Notes under the pieces: generated by a model | What the model was told of the DNA's origin: nothing | The model's input: only the letters and a program-made list of their open reading frames with translations | The model's database searches: none | Assembly: GCA_030015575.1 (NCBI GenBank) | Contig: CM057347.1 | Coordinates: 507,721,176 to 507,785,175 of the forward strand | Direction of reading: 5' to 3' | Source of the DNA: Agapanthus africanus | Lineage: Eukaryota; Streptophyta; Magnoliopsida; Asparagales; Amaryllidaceae | DNA length: 64,000 nt | Shown: piece after piece, positions 1-13,700 of the stretch | Layout of the letters: the number at the start of each line of letters is the position of its first letter | Numbering within the stretch: position 1 is the stretch's first letter | Translations under genes and position numbers: made by a program

Positions 1-23
1 TATTTAATCTCCTCCGAGAAATA

Positions 24-94
24 GAAAGATTATCAATATATATAACCCCCCATTAGGGCTTGGTTGCTATATTTAGCAACCTAAATAATCTTTC
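24..94. repeat. small nested inverted repeat
   Basis: The arms gaaagattat (24-33) and ataatctttc (85-94) are perfect inverses. Inside them an 8-bp hairpin, ggttgcta/tagcaacc (62-69/74-81), has a 4-nt loop. The size suggests a tiny MITE remnant, but no target duplication was recognised. The identity is inferred; the arms are directly visible. Confidence 0.45.
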
Positions 95-181
95 AACTAT
101 ATTAATACACTGGTCAACTAATTAACTGTGTGTTACTAATATATGTACTTGACCTCTACTTAATTCTCTTTAAACATGAAA

Positions 182-1790
182 TGTAATACCCAGCTTATCC
201 TGTACTCTATTATCCGTATTTCGTATATTTTTCTATTCATTATATTCTAGATATTTTCCCAATATTTTTCCTGTTTTCCATTTTTTCTATTTTCCTATTT
301 TTCTAAACCCTAATTTCTAATTTTATTTTCGTAACTCTATCAAACCCCGACCCGACCCGACCCATTTTTCCCTCTCTCTTTTCTCTCTCTCCTCTCGCTT
401 CTTTCTCTTTCTCTCTCTGCTCAATCTTCCTCCCTCCTCCTTCGCGACGAGAGCCCCCGCGTCCACGCCTCCCCCAACGTCCCCGAGATCACCGCTTCCA
501 ACCCCGATCTCCTCCTCCAATCTCGCCCTCTCAATGACACATTTCTCTCTCCCTCTAAATCTCACTCACTATCCCTCTATCACAATCTCTCCCTCTACCT
601 CCTTTTCTCTCCCCGGACACCATTGAACCGCCGGCGAACCGCAGAACCACCGCCACCACATCACCGCGAGCCGAGCTTTCCCACTCACCTCCACCACCAA
701 CCGCGACCCCTCCATCAACAACCAACTCCTTACCGACCAACCACCATCACCTCCTCCGGCGTGGACCCAAACCAGAGCTCCTTTATCTCAGCGACCACCT
801 CTCTAACTCGCCTCCACGAGCCACTGACTACGACGATCTCCCTGCTTCTTCATCCTTTCCTCTCAGCCGACCTCCGAGCACCACCTCTCTACACCCGAGC
901 ACCTTCAACCTCACTCACCGTCGGCACACCCTCTGCACCACCACCTCCTCATCTCACCGCCGACGCTCATAACCGCCAACTCATCGTCGTCTCCTCGTCA
1001 GCACCCTAACGTCGTCGGCGAACCCTCCAGTGACCCACAACCGAGAACTCAGGCATCCATCGCCGCAACCTCCACTTCCTCACCGTGCACGCCGCAGCCT
1101 CCTCCGACGACCCTTTCCATAGCCGTCCCACCTCATCCTCCTCCATCCCTTAGATCCAATCGACCCCTACCCCCCGCCGCGACACCTTGCCTCCGCGTCG
1201 TGCCAGCAGTACCCCAACCGTCCATCATCATGCTCAATCCAATAGCCTCTCATCCTCTCGAACTCAGTCGCCGAGCCCACTGCATCCCCGCCGCACCACC
1301 ACTGTGCCAGGAGTCGTGCCCACTCTAGGCCTGAACCACCATGCCTACTTCGAGCCGCTCCCGTGCCCACCTCCGCACCGGCATCGTGCCACGACTGCAC
1401 CACTACCGTGCCCAACCCCATGTCACCCGCATGCCCAGATGTGCCACGGCTCGTGCCCACTTCGTACCCAGCACCGTGTTCAGTAGCGTCCAGTACCGTG
1501 TCGCGCCGTGCCACACCCGCACCATGCACCGAGTCTAGACCATGTCCAGTACTGTGCCTCACCCGCGTCATCACCACGCCTATTACCGTATCACGCCGCG
1601 TCGCCACAGCGTCCAGTACCGGGTCACCACGCATCGTGCAAGTGCCACGCACCGTGTCCAGCATCGCACCGTCTCGTACGCCAAGACGAACCCTGCACGC
1701 CGCGTCGCTTCTATATCAGCGATCCAAGACAAGTGAAATCTCTCGCTTGTTTATCATGCTATAATTCTTTTAAACGTTAAGCGAAGCGAA
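182..1790 (+). repeat. C-rich low-complexity block, possible gypsy LTR fragment
   Basis: A TGTAATACCC start at 182 resembles plant gypsy LTR ends. It is followed by pyrimidine-rich tracts (320-620) and a long C-rich, imperfectly repetitive stretch (620-1700) with recurring cgtgcc/caccatgc words. The texture matches the LTR body of element X on the opposite strand (23.6-24.9 kb and 62.6-63.9 kb). Several ORFs cross the block, but their Pro/Ser/Thr/His-rich translations in every frame argue against coding. No CA end with a matching TSD was found, so the right edge is uncertain. Confidence 0.3.
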
Positions 1791-3540
1791 TTTGTAATAA
1801 CCAGATATAACTAGTTAGGTCATAATTGTCTTCGACACTGCATAACGAACCATAGTGCCGTCTTATTGATGAGAGCTCGACTAGGTCATTTTTTATGTTA
1901 GTAATGCATAGATATTGTATGGATAACATTTAATTCAACTGGTTAAAGGAAACTCATGTTTCGATCGTTTGCCGAATGCTTCCCTAAGTATCTGATGCGA
2001 ACTGTGAATGATAATTAAATTTTGGAAAACCACTGCAGGGCACATGGATTGGTTCATATTATATAATCGATGATGTGGATCTATTTAAAATGTTTTTATC
2101 CGTCCAATTCAAAGGTCAAGAGATGAGGGAGTTGATGTACCAATGCAGCCAAATACCTGCCTATGGTGGCAATGTAGCCGAATGCATACTACAAAATTTT
2201 GAGATGGCGAAGTATATCGTGAGAGAATAAACTATAGACGATGATGATGAGATGGCAAGGACATGACGATTGATTTTAGTGGCAGCCATTGTCAGTAAAG
2301 TTCCAGGAATGAAGGCTAATTTTTGTCTGAAGGGCTGCATAATTCTTTGTATTTTTAGGATTAATTTTTGATAACTTAAGGCCACCATTTGACAACTTTT
2401 CATCAGTTTTTTCCTGATGGAACCTGTCATTTTTCGTCTAACTAAAATTAATTCCGTTTCAAATTCATGTTTTTTTTTTGTTTATTCGAAACCCTGATAT
2501 AAGCATTGCATATAAGTGGCTATGCGATATAGTTCTATAATTGATTATATCTAAGATTAAGATAATACATACACACAAAGACATGCATTATTGGATATAA
2601 TTTAAGTCTATATTCTGAACCGGTAGCAGCTATATCGCATCATGGACATGGAAAAATAGGCGAAACGGAAGTTATTTAAAAAACACCATGAAGTCATATA
2701 TATTAGAATTTAGAACCCTGCAAAATGCTATGAGCCTGCAATTAAATTCGTACCTTTGTGCCGAAAACTCGACTGCTTATATTCAAAAGACTGGCACGTA
2801 ATGCCAATTAATGCCATTTTATGAACTCTTAGTTGGCTTGGAAGTGAAGCTGCATGATAGCAACAATATTGCGATTAGGCGAATTGCTCATGTAACATAA
2901 AATCGAAAAGGGATATAAATGCAAACATGCAACAGAAAGAAAGAAAAAAGATATGCAGACCCTCGCCGTCTGAAAACCTTTTCCTATAAAAATATGCACA
3001 AAGTTTCAAATTTATCTAGTCAGCAGAAATTTGATCAAAATATGATATTGGAATATTGGATTTGATCATTATCTGCGGTCCGATGTTTAAAACATCGATC
3101 CGAAAAGAATGATAGTGTTACTTCAGGCACATAACAGTAAAATAGAAGTGCTACTTAACACTCATGTAAGAAAGGATATTTTCTCTCCGACGTTTCATCA
3201 AACAGCTTTCATGCCAACACTAAATCCTTGTTTGTTTATTCTTTTATTTTTGCATACCCACACAGTACACTAAATCCCCAATAGCTGAGCACAAGATCAA
3301 AATCTCCAAATAAAATGAAAATAGTAAAAATACAAGAAAATTGAATTGGGGATAACCTATTGAACAGCGTCGAAGCTTCGAATAGAACATAAGAACTCAA
3401 CTGCGGCATTTTGTCGAACAGGTTGCGGGTGTAATTTGATGGGCAACCCATTTCGATTTCTTAAGGGGGTCAAGTGGGTTCCACCACCACAGGTCAGTCT
3501 AGTAATTATGATGAGAAATGGGCCGGATCTATTGGTACCC
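1791..3540. other. intergenic, no gene seen
   Basis: This is AT-rich DNA upstream of DAPB. The only longer ORF (2161-2430, - strand) shows no domain. The last 120 bases before the DAPB start (about 3540-3661) are the likely core promoter and 5' UTR; no convincing TATA box was recognised. Confidence 0.5.
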
Positions 3541-3661
3541 ACATTCCTTGAATAGACCCAAAACCGATTCGATAATCAATTTGTTCGCGATCGTTCTTCT
3601 TCCTCTTCGATTTCCCCAAAACCCTCTTAAACCCTAAAATTCATATCTTTGATCTCCCACA

Positions 3662-6600
3662 ATGTCTTGTTCTTTATCAACCCTTCACCCATCTTTCGTC
3701 CCCAAAGCCAAAACATCCCTAAAATCTCCCCATTTCTTTTCATTCCCAAAGACCCATTCGAGATCCAACCTCAACGTGAGAGCCTGCACAACTATCAACA
3801 TCGAGAAAGCTAGATCTTCGTCCACCGCAACTCCAAGCGTTTCCTTTCCTATCTTGGTAAGTGGCCTAGATTAAAAATCACATTTTTATATTAAGAAATT
3901 TCAGTGGAGAATTTTCTGAAACAGATTATGTGCAAACTTGTTTTGATTCTGGTAGGTGAATGGATGTAGTGGGAAAATGGGGAGAGCAGTTGCAGAAGCA
4001 GCAGTATCTGCTGGTCTTCAGCTGATTCCTGCTACATTCAGTTCAAAGAAATCTAGTGGAAGCTTGCATGTGGGTAGCACTGAGATTCAAATATATGGGG
4101 CTTCTGAGGGAGAATATGTACTCTCTTCAATCTATAAGGAGTTCCCAGATGTTGTGGTTGTGGATTACACTGTGCCTGATGTTGTCAATGGTAAAAAGAT
4201 GTTCTTTTTTTCCTCCTTCTTTTAGTGTTGTTTGTGCTATTTCCTGTCGATATACTTGAAATTTATGTTTTGCGCCTATATGCATAATCAAAATAGACAC
4301 ATATTTGTTGGATACTCTATTATGAATGAAGAGCAATACTGATTATATTATACTCGACATGGAGACTTATTAAATTCAGGCCTAGTTTGACAACAAGGAC
4401 TCCGAAATATTGGATTCATAAAAATAAAGTTTCACAAAGTTTAGGGTCGTTTGGCAGCATGGTCAAGAAACCAAGGCATTTAAAAATATGGTTTTGAAAA
4501 AGGGTGCGGCCTAAAACTTTACCAAACTCCAATCATTTTGGAGTTGAAAAAATTGGTGTTTTGAGCCCTCGAAACTTTTTGAAACTGTAGTTTGGGAAGC
4601 TCTATTTTGGTTGCCAAACGGGCCTCTGATTTAAATTTTAGGATTTAGCTTCGAAACCCAAACCATGGTTTCATAAGCCGTAATCCTGTTAGCAAATGAG
4701 ACTTGAAAGTTGCACTTTATTTCTTATCAGTATCACTCTTATGGAAGTTTATTGATGCAGATAATGCTGAGCTCTATTGTAAGGTTGGTGTTCCCTTTGT
4801 AATGGGAACAACCGGGGGTGATCGGCAGATGCTGTATAAGACGGTTCAAGATTCAAATGTTTATGCAGTCATTTCTCCACAAATGGGGAAACAGGTGCAC
4901 ATAAAATTTCTATCTATTAAAATGACTTTCTCTTCTTCCTTTTTCCTGCCTTTGGGCTCCCAGCTTATAGTTAATTCTTATGCCATTTCTTTTGTTTTTC
5001 TCGCTTTATTTTGTATGGGCAGGTCGTTGCATTTCTTGCAGCCATGGAAATAATGGCAGTTCAATTTCCAGGGGCCTTCTCTGGTTACTCGCTACAGGTA
5101 CTATTGTAGCATTTAACAAAAGTCGCTCCATTTTTTCTTTTACTAGCAATTATATGACATATTGGGTTAAAGCCGTTTATGGCATCGATGGCTAATAGGT
5201 ATTTTAAATATTAAAGGTATAATGATGAATAATTCTTTGGTAAAACTTTTAGTCATCAACCTTTAGCATCTGCCTTCGCCTTTCACCGTAACGAGTCTTT
5301 GGGTGGGTCATGAATAATGTTAAGTCAAACTCTGTATTAATAGAAGAAAGAAAATTCGATTGAACTGATAAGTAGGTTGGAAATGAGTTTTCTAAAAACT
5401 GAATGCCTATATTGAAAAGTAGGACAAACTATATGTATTTAGGTTTTTTGTTGGAGTTTATCTTTGGTGCGTTTTTTTGCAAATTTCAAGACAACCTATA
5501 GATCGATATCCACCGTCAGATCCTACCTCAACCGGTTAAACCTTTATTGGAGTTCATCTTTGTTGAAGATGCGGAAGTGGAGGAGGATTAAGACATGATG
5601 GGGACTTCGAGGACCATCCAATCTTTATTTTGATGTGATGAAGAGATGACGCGCTCGATGTTTTCAGAAAGAATGGCTGACGACGATGATGAGGAAGAGG
5701 ATGATGAAGAGATGATAGGGGATGAGACGTTTTTTTGGAGATCGGGGAATTAATTGGGGGCGGGGGATTATAGGCTCACTATGATAACATATCTACATCT
5801 TATTTAATTGGGTTTTGATGTTTATATATGCTTTTAGATTGAACCATGATTTTGAGAATTAATGGATGGAAGCAAATTAAAGAGTGGAGTGGCAAATAAT
5901 AAGCTAGTGGTTCACAGTGTCTCTCTTTAGATTTATTTTTTCTACAAAATGGATGATCATGGCTGCTGTAGAGCTTCAAAATGATGGCAACTTGGCGCTC
6001 AGAGAATTTTGCCTTTGCCTCATTATTTTGTTGAAGTCTAATTAACAATCCTTTAGACTTGTGCTAATGTATTTTTCCATCTTGTTTATATTGAATTAGG
6101 GATCTCAAATCAATCTTCTCTTCCTTTCAGGTAAACTTTGTTTATCTATTATCTTCTCTTTAATAAATCAAGGTTTGGATCACCACCATTACATTCATAA
6201 TTGGAAAAGAAGAAAAACTCATTCTGATCTTCTTCACTCTTTTTTGTGAGAGAGAAAGGATAGGGTCAACAAAACCCATTCTCATTAATTAATCTTTTTA
6301 AATTTTATTTTGTTTCATTAAAATCTTCTTAATAGTAGAACTACTCATAGCTTGATTATGATTAGCTACGTTAGATCTTTATGGGTTCTGTAGCATTATA
6401 GAATGGAGATGAAGATACGAGGCTAAGATGAAGAAGGCGTATTTAATAGTTTAGTTAGAGATTATGCTGCGCTAAGAAAGAGAAAAGATGAGCAGCTAAT
6501 TACTTGATGAGCATTTAATAGTTTGGTCTCGACAATGAGCACATAACTGACACATGGTGTGCAGGGATTGGTTGGACCGGAAGAGAATTGAACCAACTCT

Positions 6601-8319
6601 ACTTCGAACCCAATATCTAAGGCACCCAAGTAAAATTCAAAAAGAAATTGACACATGAACACAAACTGACACAAAACATAGAAAATTCTAAAAATAGTGC
6701 ATAAGAAATGGCAAATGACACAGCAAAATATGTCATGTCTAATATGTAGCTTCCAATAGATGTCTAGTGTCCTTGCTACATAACGTTAATTGAATATGAT
6801 AATTCGACAATACCTGATTATGGCAATACAACGATAATGCCATGGCAGCATGATGCTTCATATATTGGATTTAATTTCCTTCAAATATTTGTCTTGGATC
6901 ATAATGGGTAACAACTAGAAAACTGAAATTGCAAAAATAATAGAAAGGACAAGCAATCAATTACCCAATTAACCAGCTCGCCTATACGAGCGGACTGCTT
7001 TGTCCAGCCCAACCCCACGAGACTTGGAGGGTTCTCATATTGATGTCCAATGCCATGTTGTTCTATACTATTTGTTCCTATTTGAACTTTTTTTTCATTT
7101 TTCCGTTGCAAAAGTATTGTCGCATACTTGCATGCCATAGTAGATTACGAATGTTTGAATTTGGGAACTAGATTAGATGTGAAGTTTTATTTTGCTTATT
7201 ACTTATTCTATTCTAAGATTGAAATCACTATTTACTGTAAACAATGAAAAATTGTACCTATGCTTCTATCCTTGATCCTTTAGGTTTTGCAGATCGTTAT
7301 AGTAATTTTCTCTACAGCCCAAACTTCCATAATTTAGTATGGAAGCTAATAAATTGACTTGCTAATAAATTAGCCCTATATCAGATAAAAATAATCCGTG
7401 CTTGAATGTTGCATATTGGCAGGTGATGGAGTCGCATCAAGCAAGCAAGTTGGACACCTCTGGTACAGCTAAAGCTGTCATTTCATGCTTTCAGAAGCTA
7501 GGAGTTTCGTTTGATTTAAACCAGGTGCATTTTCCTCACTTTCTACGCTTGATAATTTCTTTCATTAAATTTCATGCGGTGAAGGAAAAGATGCAGTTAA
7601 TATTTTTAATAGAAATACCTAGTGATTACCGTTTTGATTTATCCGATGCCAAGTGTTATCGATTTCTTGAAATTAGTATTATTTTGGAGTTGGCATTGCT
7701 TTTTTTTTTGGCTATATTTAACATCGAACATACGAATGCATATACGTAATTCTTCGCTATGTATAATTTCTCTCATGTGCATATCTATCCTAACCTTAGC
7801 TTGCATTTCTCTCTTTTTTTTCCCTTTTCTTTTCCTAAATTGCATTATCACTGTTGATAGATAAAACAAATAAGAGATCCTAAGAAACAGCTGGAGATGG
7901 TGGGTGTCCCTGAAGAGCACCTCTCTGGCCATGCATTTCATATGTACCACCTCGAGTCGCCCGATGAGTCGTAAGTCTTAACATGTGTTTGAATTGGATT
8001 GCAACATATCTTTGAGCTAAGTGTGCAATGTAATTTTATGTGTTTCCACCAGAGTTTCGTTTGAGTTCCAGCATAATGTATGTGGACGTTCTATATATGC
8101 CGAAGGAACCATTGATGCTGCCTTATTTCTCTCAAAGAAGGTATTTATATTTTCTTTTCTTTTCTTTTATTTTAGTTCTTTACCCTCATTTTCCTATGTT
8201 TATTTTTGGTAAAATGCTTGCCAGTGTTGAAATTAATTGCTCTCGTGCAGGTTCAAGCTAAGGCTGAGAAGAGAATATATGACATGATCGATGTCTTGCG
8301 AGAGGGTAATATGCAATGA
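3662..8319 (+). CDS. DAPB: 4-hydroxy-tetrahydrodipicolinate reductase, plastid (DHDPR)
   Basis: It catalyses the NAD(P)H-dependent reduction step of the diaminopimelate route to lysine, in the plastid. I read eight coding exons: 3662-3856, 3956-4190, 4761-4894, 5023-5097, 7423-7524, 7861-7970, 8053-8140 and 8251-8319. All introns are GT-AG with compatible phases, giving 335 aa, close to the plant family length. Residues 1 to about 55 are Ser/Thr-rich with few acidic residues, as in a chloroplast transit peptide. Exon 2 opens with the Rossmann nucleotide-binding motif NGCSGKMG. Exon 5 holds the plant catalytic and substrate motif ESHQASKLDTSGTAKA. Exons 6-8 carry the family's C-terminal region (GHAFHMYHLESPDES, NVCGRSIYAEGT, YDMIDVLREGN). 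Intron 4 is long (2.3 kb) and intron 2 holds a MITE candidate. The gene is convergent with the RING gene. The exon model is inferred from homology; no frame break is seen. Confidence 0.95.
4378..4625. mobile_element. MITE candidate in DAPB intron 2
   Basis: Imperfect terminal inverted repeats of the common plant gtttggcaac type are visible: aggcctagtttgacaac at 4378 and gttgccaaacgggcct ending at 4625. A second, inner left end (agggtcgtttggcagc, 4443-4458) also pairs with the same right end. No clear target duplication was found and there is no coding capacity. A hAT-type non-autonomous element is my guess. Confidence 0.35.
5098..7422 (+). other. DAPB: DAPB intron 4 (2.3 kb)
   Basis: The intron is bounded by cag|gtacta at 5098 and ggcag|gtgatg at 7423. 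It is AT-rich with a purine-rich gatgatgagga stretch (5560-5760). No ORF with a recognisable domain and no complete transposon was seen. Confidence 0.8.
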
Positions 8320-9088
8320 GTTTGCTTTTCTCCAACTATGCTCTGTTTGGATCTAGTTGTAAAATATTTATTGTATGGGCTTTGAGTTTATAGATTCCGA
8401 GGATATTTGCAACAATTTTGTAGATTATTTATCCTTTTTTTTTATGGACAATTAGAGTTTTTGACTGAAATCTGAGTTTGATTTGAAGACTTGAAAGTTT
8501 CTAACCTTGGATATGAACTATGTAATCTGCCTGTGTAATTTTCGACCAGTTGGTGGCTTCTCAATTGCATGAATTTTTTCATAGTTTCATTTCGTCAATA
8601 TTTAGAGGTAATGTCGGTAGTTTATATATGATGTATAGCATATAAATTTTATTTATTTATTTATTTATGGGTATTAAGAAAATAGCATATTATTGGTATT
8701 TGTAAAATCAGTTTTCATGAGCTTTCACCCATTTAGCATGTAAACTAAACTTTGGTATGCAATTGGTATGATTACATCAGTATTAGGCCTACCCAACTTG
8801 CTCTTGGATTTGTAACCGGCAGCAATTTAATCCAACACCAACGACATGAAACTGCAACCATACTTTTTAGTAATGCCTCGGCAATTTCTATAAAAGATTT
8901 ACAATTTACCATAATTTTATTTTGAATTTTTCTTTTCACAGCGACATGGAAGTTCTTTCGATCGAAAAACATGAGAACATATGGGCTAAAACATAAAGAC
9001 TTGCATCATGGGACATGGCATACAAATGCCAACAGCGATTTTTACATCTTTGTCGGCACTGAAATCATATAAGCACGGCTAATTTTTC
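8320..9088. other. convergent intergenic region
   Basis: This region holds the 3' ends of DAPB (+) and the RING-H2 gene (-). It is AT-rich, with a ttta run around 8650-8670. Nothing else was recognised. Confidence 0.6.
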
Positions 9089-9679
9089 TCAGACACCTAA
9101 TCCATTACCGCTCAAAAGAGGTGGAGGCAGCAAACTAATCTCCAAACGCACCTCTAACCTCCTCATGTCATGCTCCAACTGATCCAGATTTATATCATCG
9201 TCTCTATCGATATCCGGTCTTGCAATCGCTAGCCTGCGGCAGATCGGGCAGATCGAATTTCTCGTTACGAGCCATCGGTCGATACAATCCTTATGAAACT
9301 TGTGCTTGCAATTCATCAACACCCTCAACTCCTCTCCGTCGGCATAATCGGCCAAGCACACAGAACACGTCTCATTCTCCATACCAGAACTGACGTGTGT
9401 GATTACAGGGTGTTGTTCAAGCTGAGCTCTTGTTACCGGGTCCACGATCAATACCGCGCTCGTTGAGGTCGTATCCTCGTCACGGTGCAAGCGGTGTCGT
9501 TGGAGGAGATTGATGAGGCATTTGTAGAGGGTGCTGAGGATGAGGTATGCGACGGCGGCGGAGAAGGCGGCGGCGAAGTAGAGAGGGAAGGCTTTTGATA
9601 AAGCATCCATGAGCAATGAGAATGGAGATGGATTTCGAAGGATATGGTGAATATACGTTAGGATTTTAAATTGGTGCAT
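9089..9679 (-). CDS. ATL-type RING-H2 E3 ubiquitin ligase
   Basis: A single-exon gene of 196 codons from the upstream ATG at 9679. The second ATG at 9613 (start MDALSKAFPLYF) would give 174 aa and puts the hydrophobic segment at the N-terminus, as in typical ATL proteins, so it may be the true start. One transmembrane helix (FPLYFAAAFSAAVAYLIL) is followed by a basic stretch. The RING-H2 domain has the canonical spacing C-x2-C-x14-C-x1-H-x2-H-x2-C-x10-C-x2-C, starting at CSVC, with the Trp of CIDRW that contacts E2 enzymes. The C-terminal tail is acidic and then leucine-rich. The expected role is membrane-anchored transfer of ubiquitin from E2; substrates are unknown. No GLD box was recognised. 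The gene is divergent from alpha-SNAP, with 1.07 kb between them. Confidence 0.85.
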   Translation of the reverse strand: MHQFKILTYIHHILRNPSPFSLLMDALSKAFPLYFAAAFSAAVAYLILSTLYKCLINLLQRHRLHRDEDTTSTSAVLIVDPVTRAQLEQHPVITHVSSGMENETCSVCLADYADGEELRVLMNCKHKFHKDCIDRWLVTRNSICPICRRLAIARPDIDRDDDINLDQLEHDMRRLEVRLEISLLPPPLLSGNGLGV

Positions 9680-10753
9680 GAATGCAGAGAAGAGGGAAGG
9701 AAAATAAATGTTTGGAGTACATTAGTGTTGGGACTTGTATGCATTTGAAGGGTGCAATGAATAATAGGATATGAAGGGGTGGGGCTCATACCAAATTAGC
9801 CTAATTGTAACTGGCATGGTCAGCCTAATTAATGAGGAAACAGTACCCTGCAGAAGCCGAAGTGCAGTGCCCTCTGATAGTCTGATAGTCCGGTATGGGG
9901 CCACTAGCTGTTTTGCACTTAGACCCTTGGGTCCTCCTATCCAGGGCTATGAGTGACTACTCGGAACCACATGCCACGTTTTCTCTTAATTAAATACAGG
10001 CCAGAATAAGGAGGAGAAAAGAAAAGAAATTCGGTTTAATTTTTTCTTCCACTTATTGTGTGATAAAATTCAGATGAAATTGCATTTCTTGTTGTAGAGA
10101 AATTTTCAGCATTTGCTTCCTTTAAATTGTTGTACCACGTAAAATTGCTTTGGAATACATAAAGGGTTTTGCAGACATCCCCAGCTGCTTATTTGAGACG
10201 TAAAATTGTATAATAAAAGAGGTGAAAGTCTCATTTGGGATTTAAATGGATGGACCTACTCCCCATCGTAAGCTTCTGCATCCGCAGCTACATAAATTCA
10301 TACACAATATGGAGATAACCCGGTTTTTTCTATAATGTAATGAAATTGAATTTTTACTTGCTAACTATATTTAGATATGTAAAATAAATCATATCAACCA
10401 AATCGTCTGTCCTTTTCAAAAAATCAGATGATTGTCAAATTTAACTCCAGTACTTGTTTTCAGAGTGTTTTTAGATTTGATTGATGAATCAATGGAAGGG
10501 GTATAAATGTGACACAGCGTAAAACTCCAGGGTCTTTTGTGCAATTAACCCACAACAAAATCTGAACTTTGACGCGATGCTGAATCGGCAAGCGATATTG
10601 TTCTCTGGACGACGCGTTATTTTTCTACAGCCCTGACCCCCAAAAATCCCGTACTTTTCGAAACTTCTCCCATTTTTTCTCGTTTCAAATAGGGAAAAAA
10701 AACCTAGATCTCGAGAAAGCGATCCTAGGCTTCGAATCGGATCGGAATCATCA
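9680..10753. other. divergent promoter region, RING gene / alpha-SNAP
   Basis: About 1.07 kb of AT-rich DNA between two divergent starts. The last 70 bases before the alpha-SNAP ATG look like a 5' UTR. No transposon ends, RNA gene or conserved motif was recognised. Confidence 0.5.
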
Positions 10754-13700
10754 ATGGCGGATCATACGGCGAGGGGAGAAGAGTTCGAGGAGCAAGCAGA
10801 GAAGACGCTCCAATCGTGGTCCTTCTTCGGATCCAAGACGAACGATGCTGTTGATTTGTACGAAAAGGCTGCTAATTTCTTCAAGCTTGCCAAGAACTGT
10901 AAGAATCAATCCCCTGCAATCTTTTTATCATTCGTTCATTTTGATCGCATTTTGATATCAATCAGCCCTTGTTTGGCGACTGTTGAGTCTGTGTGCTCAA
11001 GAAATTTGAAATTTGACAGTAAAATGTATGCCCATAGAGGACCTTTAGTTGACCTAGATTACTTTTTAATAACATACGCATTGGATGAAGAATTCTATAG
11101 CTTTGTTGCATGAAAGTAGTATTATTTTCACCCATTTTATTTGTGAGCCATGATTAGTGACAAGAATTGTGTTGGTTTCCGTAAAATCCTGTTTTATAAC
11201 CAGCACGTATCGGCTGACCATTGTCCCAGGTCCCTTCGGAACGTGCAATGCTTGTGTGCCAAAGCATGTTAAGTAATCTACTTGTAGGCACGTATAATAT
11301 AGCATTCGTTGTGCAAACTTGAATATTTAGAGTCATGAAAATAGCCTAAATAAGGGCTTTAACGCTGAATAACAAGCTGCGAAGGGCCTGTGTCTAGAAT
11401 ATCATGTTCTCTTGTAGATGTGCAGTTTGTATACATATTCTCTTATGATTGATTTTTTCGTCTCAAGTTTCTGTTTGGCACTTTGTGAATCCATGTACTA
11501 AGACCAATAACAGATTGAAAGGGTTTGCGTTATATTATAGCAGAAGATAGATGTGCATCAATTTGTCGGTTATCCCCTAGTTTTGAACCATTATGCTTTT
11601 GATGCATGTATTTGTGTCTCAGGGGATAGAGCTGCATCAGTATATATCAAAGTGGCGAACTGCACAAAGGTTTATTCTTTGTTTCATATACTAGATTGTT
11701 ATAATAAATAATACATTAAGGTGGCATAAACTGAACATATCATTTACATGTGCAGGCGGAGTGCAAGCATGAAGCTGCCGCAGCTTATGTAGATGCGGCA
11801 AACTGTTACAAGAAGATTTCAATTCAAGGTACCTGTTTTGCATCGTTGTTAATGGTTCTGGTTTTAAGATAAAACTTAGTAATGAAAGCTTCAATGGTTA
11901 CTGGTTAGCAACTTAGCATGCTTATGAGTGATTGCTTGGTATCATCTGGATGCCGTAAAGTTTCTTTTACAAAATATGCAATACTTAAATCATCAATCTT
12001 GTAGCAATGAACTGATTGGTAGGACATATTTGCTTAGCACTTCTTTTCATCTTTGAAGCTTATTTAGAACTAAATGAATGTCCTCGATTTGACGACGATG
12101 TTAGGTGGTAGAATTCTTTATGTAACTTTCATGATTTCATCCGATTATCAAGTTTGAAGACAAATGTCTTGCAAATGCTAGAACAATTCAACTATATAAT
12201 ATTCAATGTTTTCCTCAACAGGTGTTTATAAATAGATGAATGTCCTGCATCAAGGGATGACATGTCATGGCAATAGATACTATGACGAGAGGCCTAATGT
12301 CTTGAAATGCTAGAACAATTCAATTATATAATATCTGATGTTTTTCTCAACGGTTTTATAAATAGATGAATGTCCAGCATCAAGGGATGACATATCATGG
12401 AAACTGTAGGCTAGCTACCCTCTAACTCACATTATAGTTTAGGTTAGGTCCCTTTCTCGATTATATTAACTTGAGCTGGAATTTGACGAAGCATAGTTAT
12501 TGTTTTTGTTAATCTTTCTCAAATACTAAAAGCTGGATTGATTCCCTGTTTTGATGGGAGAAGGTTGGCTAATGAACATCAAGATTCTTAGAAAGGATGA
12601 TGAGGAAGTTGTACTTGTATCCAATTACTTCGGGCAGTGTATGACCGGTTAATTGAGGTGTAGATATTAGAAATACTAGAAGGAAGCGATAAGGCATGTA
12701 TAAGTCTTATCTCGCCTGGATAGTACCTGAATGTAGATGTTAATGTACCGACATATCAACTAATAGCAATAGAGGACGTGTGATCTATTGCTTGGCATTG
12801 TGACCCTATTGTATTATCCTCTTAAGAAACAGACCGATACTAACTTTTGCTTTAATGTAACAATTAAATAGTTCACATTGAATACATGTATGACGTATCT
12901 GTTTAAAGATCCTAGCTTTTCCAAATGTAAAGCAACTATCATGCATTTATGGAAATTATAATTTTATCTGCAAAATTGCTACTAAAATGCCTCTGAATTA
13001 CTAAGGATTATATTTGTTATCTAACTTGTCTCCAAATAATTGCATCTTATAGAATCAATTCCGGACTAGGTTGGGTTAGCAGTCCTGTTATAAAAACTCT
13101 TTAGTTTGATTCTTGTGTTAATATCAGGCAAACATTATTAAAAATGAGGTATGCTACATTGTTACTCTTTCTATGGACATTATCCTTACTTTTTCTGCAG
13201 ATGCTGCTAATTGCTTGGATCAGGCTGTGAATCTTTTCTCGGATATTGGTAGATTGAATATGGCTGCAAGATATTGCAAGGTAACAGATTGGAATGCTTG
13301 GTAGACTTGATCACAAGTAGAAATAGTTGCTTGCGTGTTCTAATATGCATTAGGTGGTAACTGCATTTGTTTCTTCAGCAGGAATTCTGGATCCATAATT
13401 TGTATACAATTTGTAGCACCTTTGTTTTTCCGTTTAATTTTAATTTTTTCCGATAGTATCACAAGGCTCCTTCATGAATTGTGTAGAGAAGGCATACCTG
13501 CATACTGAGAATTCTTTTTCTTTTTCTTTCTTGTTCTTTTTCTTTTTCATTTTTGGGTAGGAAATTGGTGAACTATATGAGCAAGAACAGAGCATTGAGA
13601 AGGCTATGGACTACTTTGAACGAGCTGCTGATCTGTTTCAAAGCGAAGAGGTGACAACTTCTGCAAATCAATGCAAGCAGAAAGTTGCACAATTTGCTGC

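Noticed and set aside
1167..1664. 165-codon ORF on the - strand
   Set aside because: C/G-skewed low-complexity block with ORFs in several frames on both strands; no family signature.
2161..2430. 89-codon ORF upstream of DAPB (- strand)
   Set aside because: No domain, no recognisable family and AT-rich intergenic composition.
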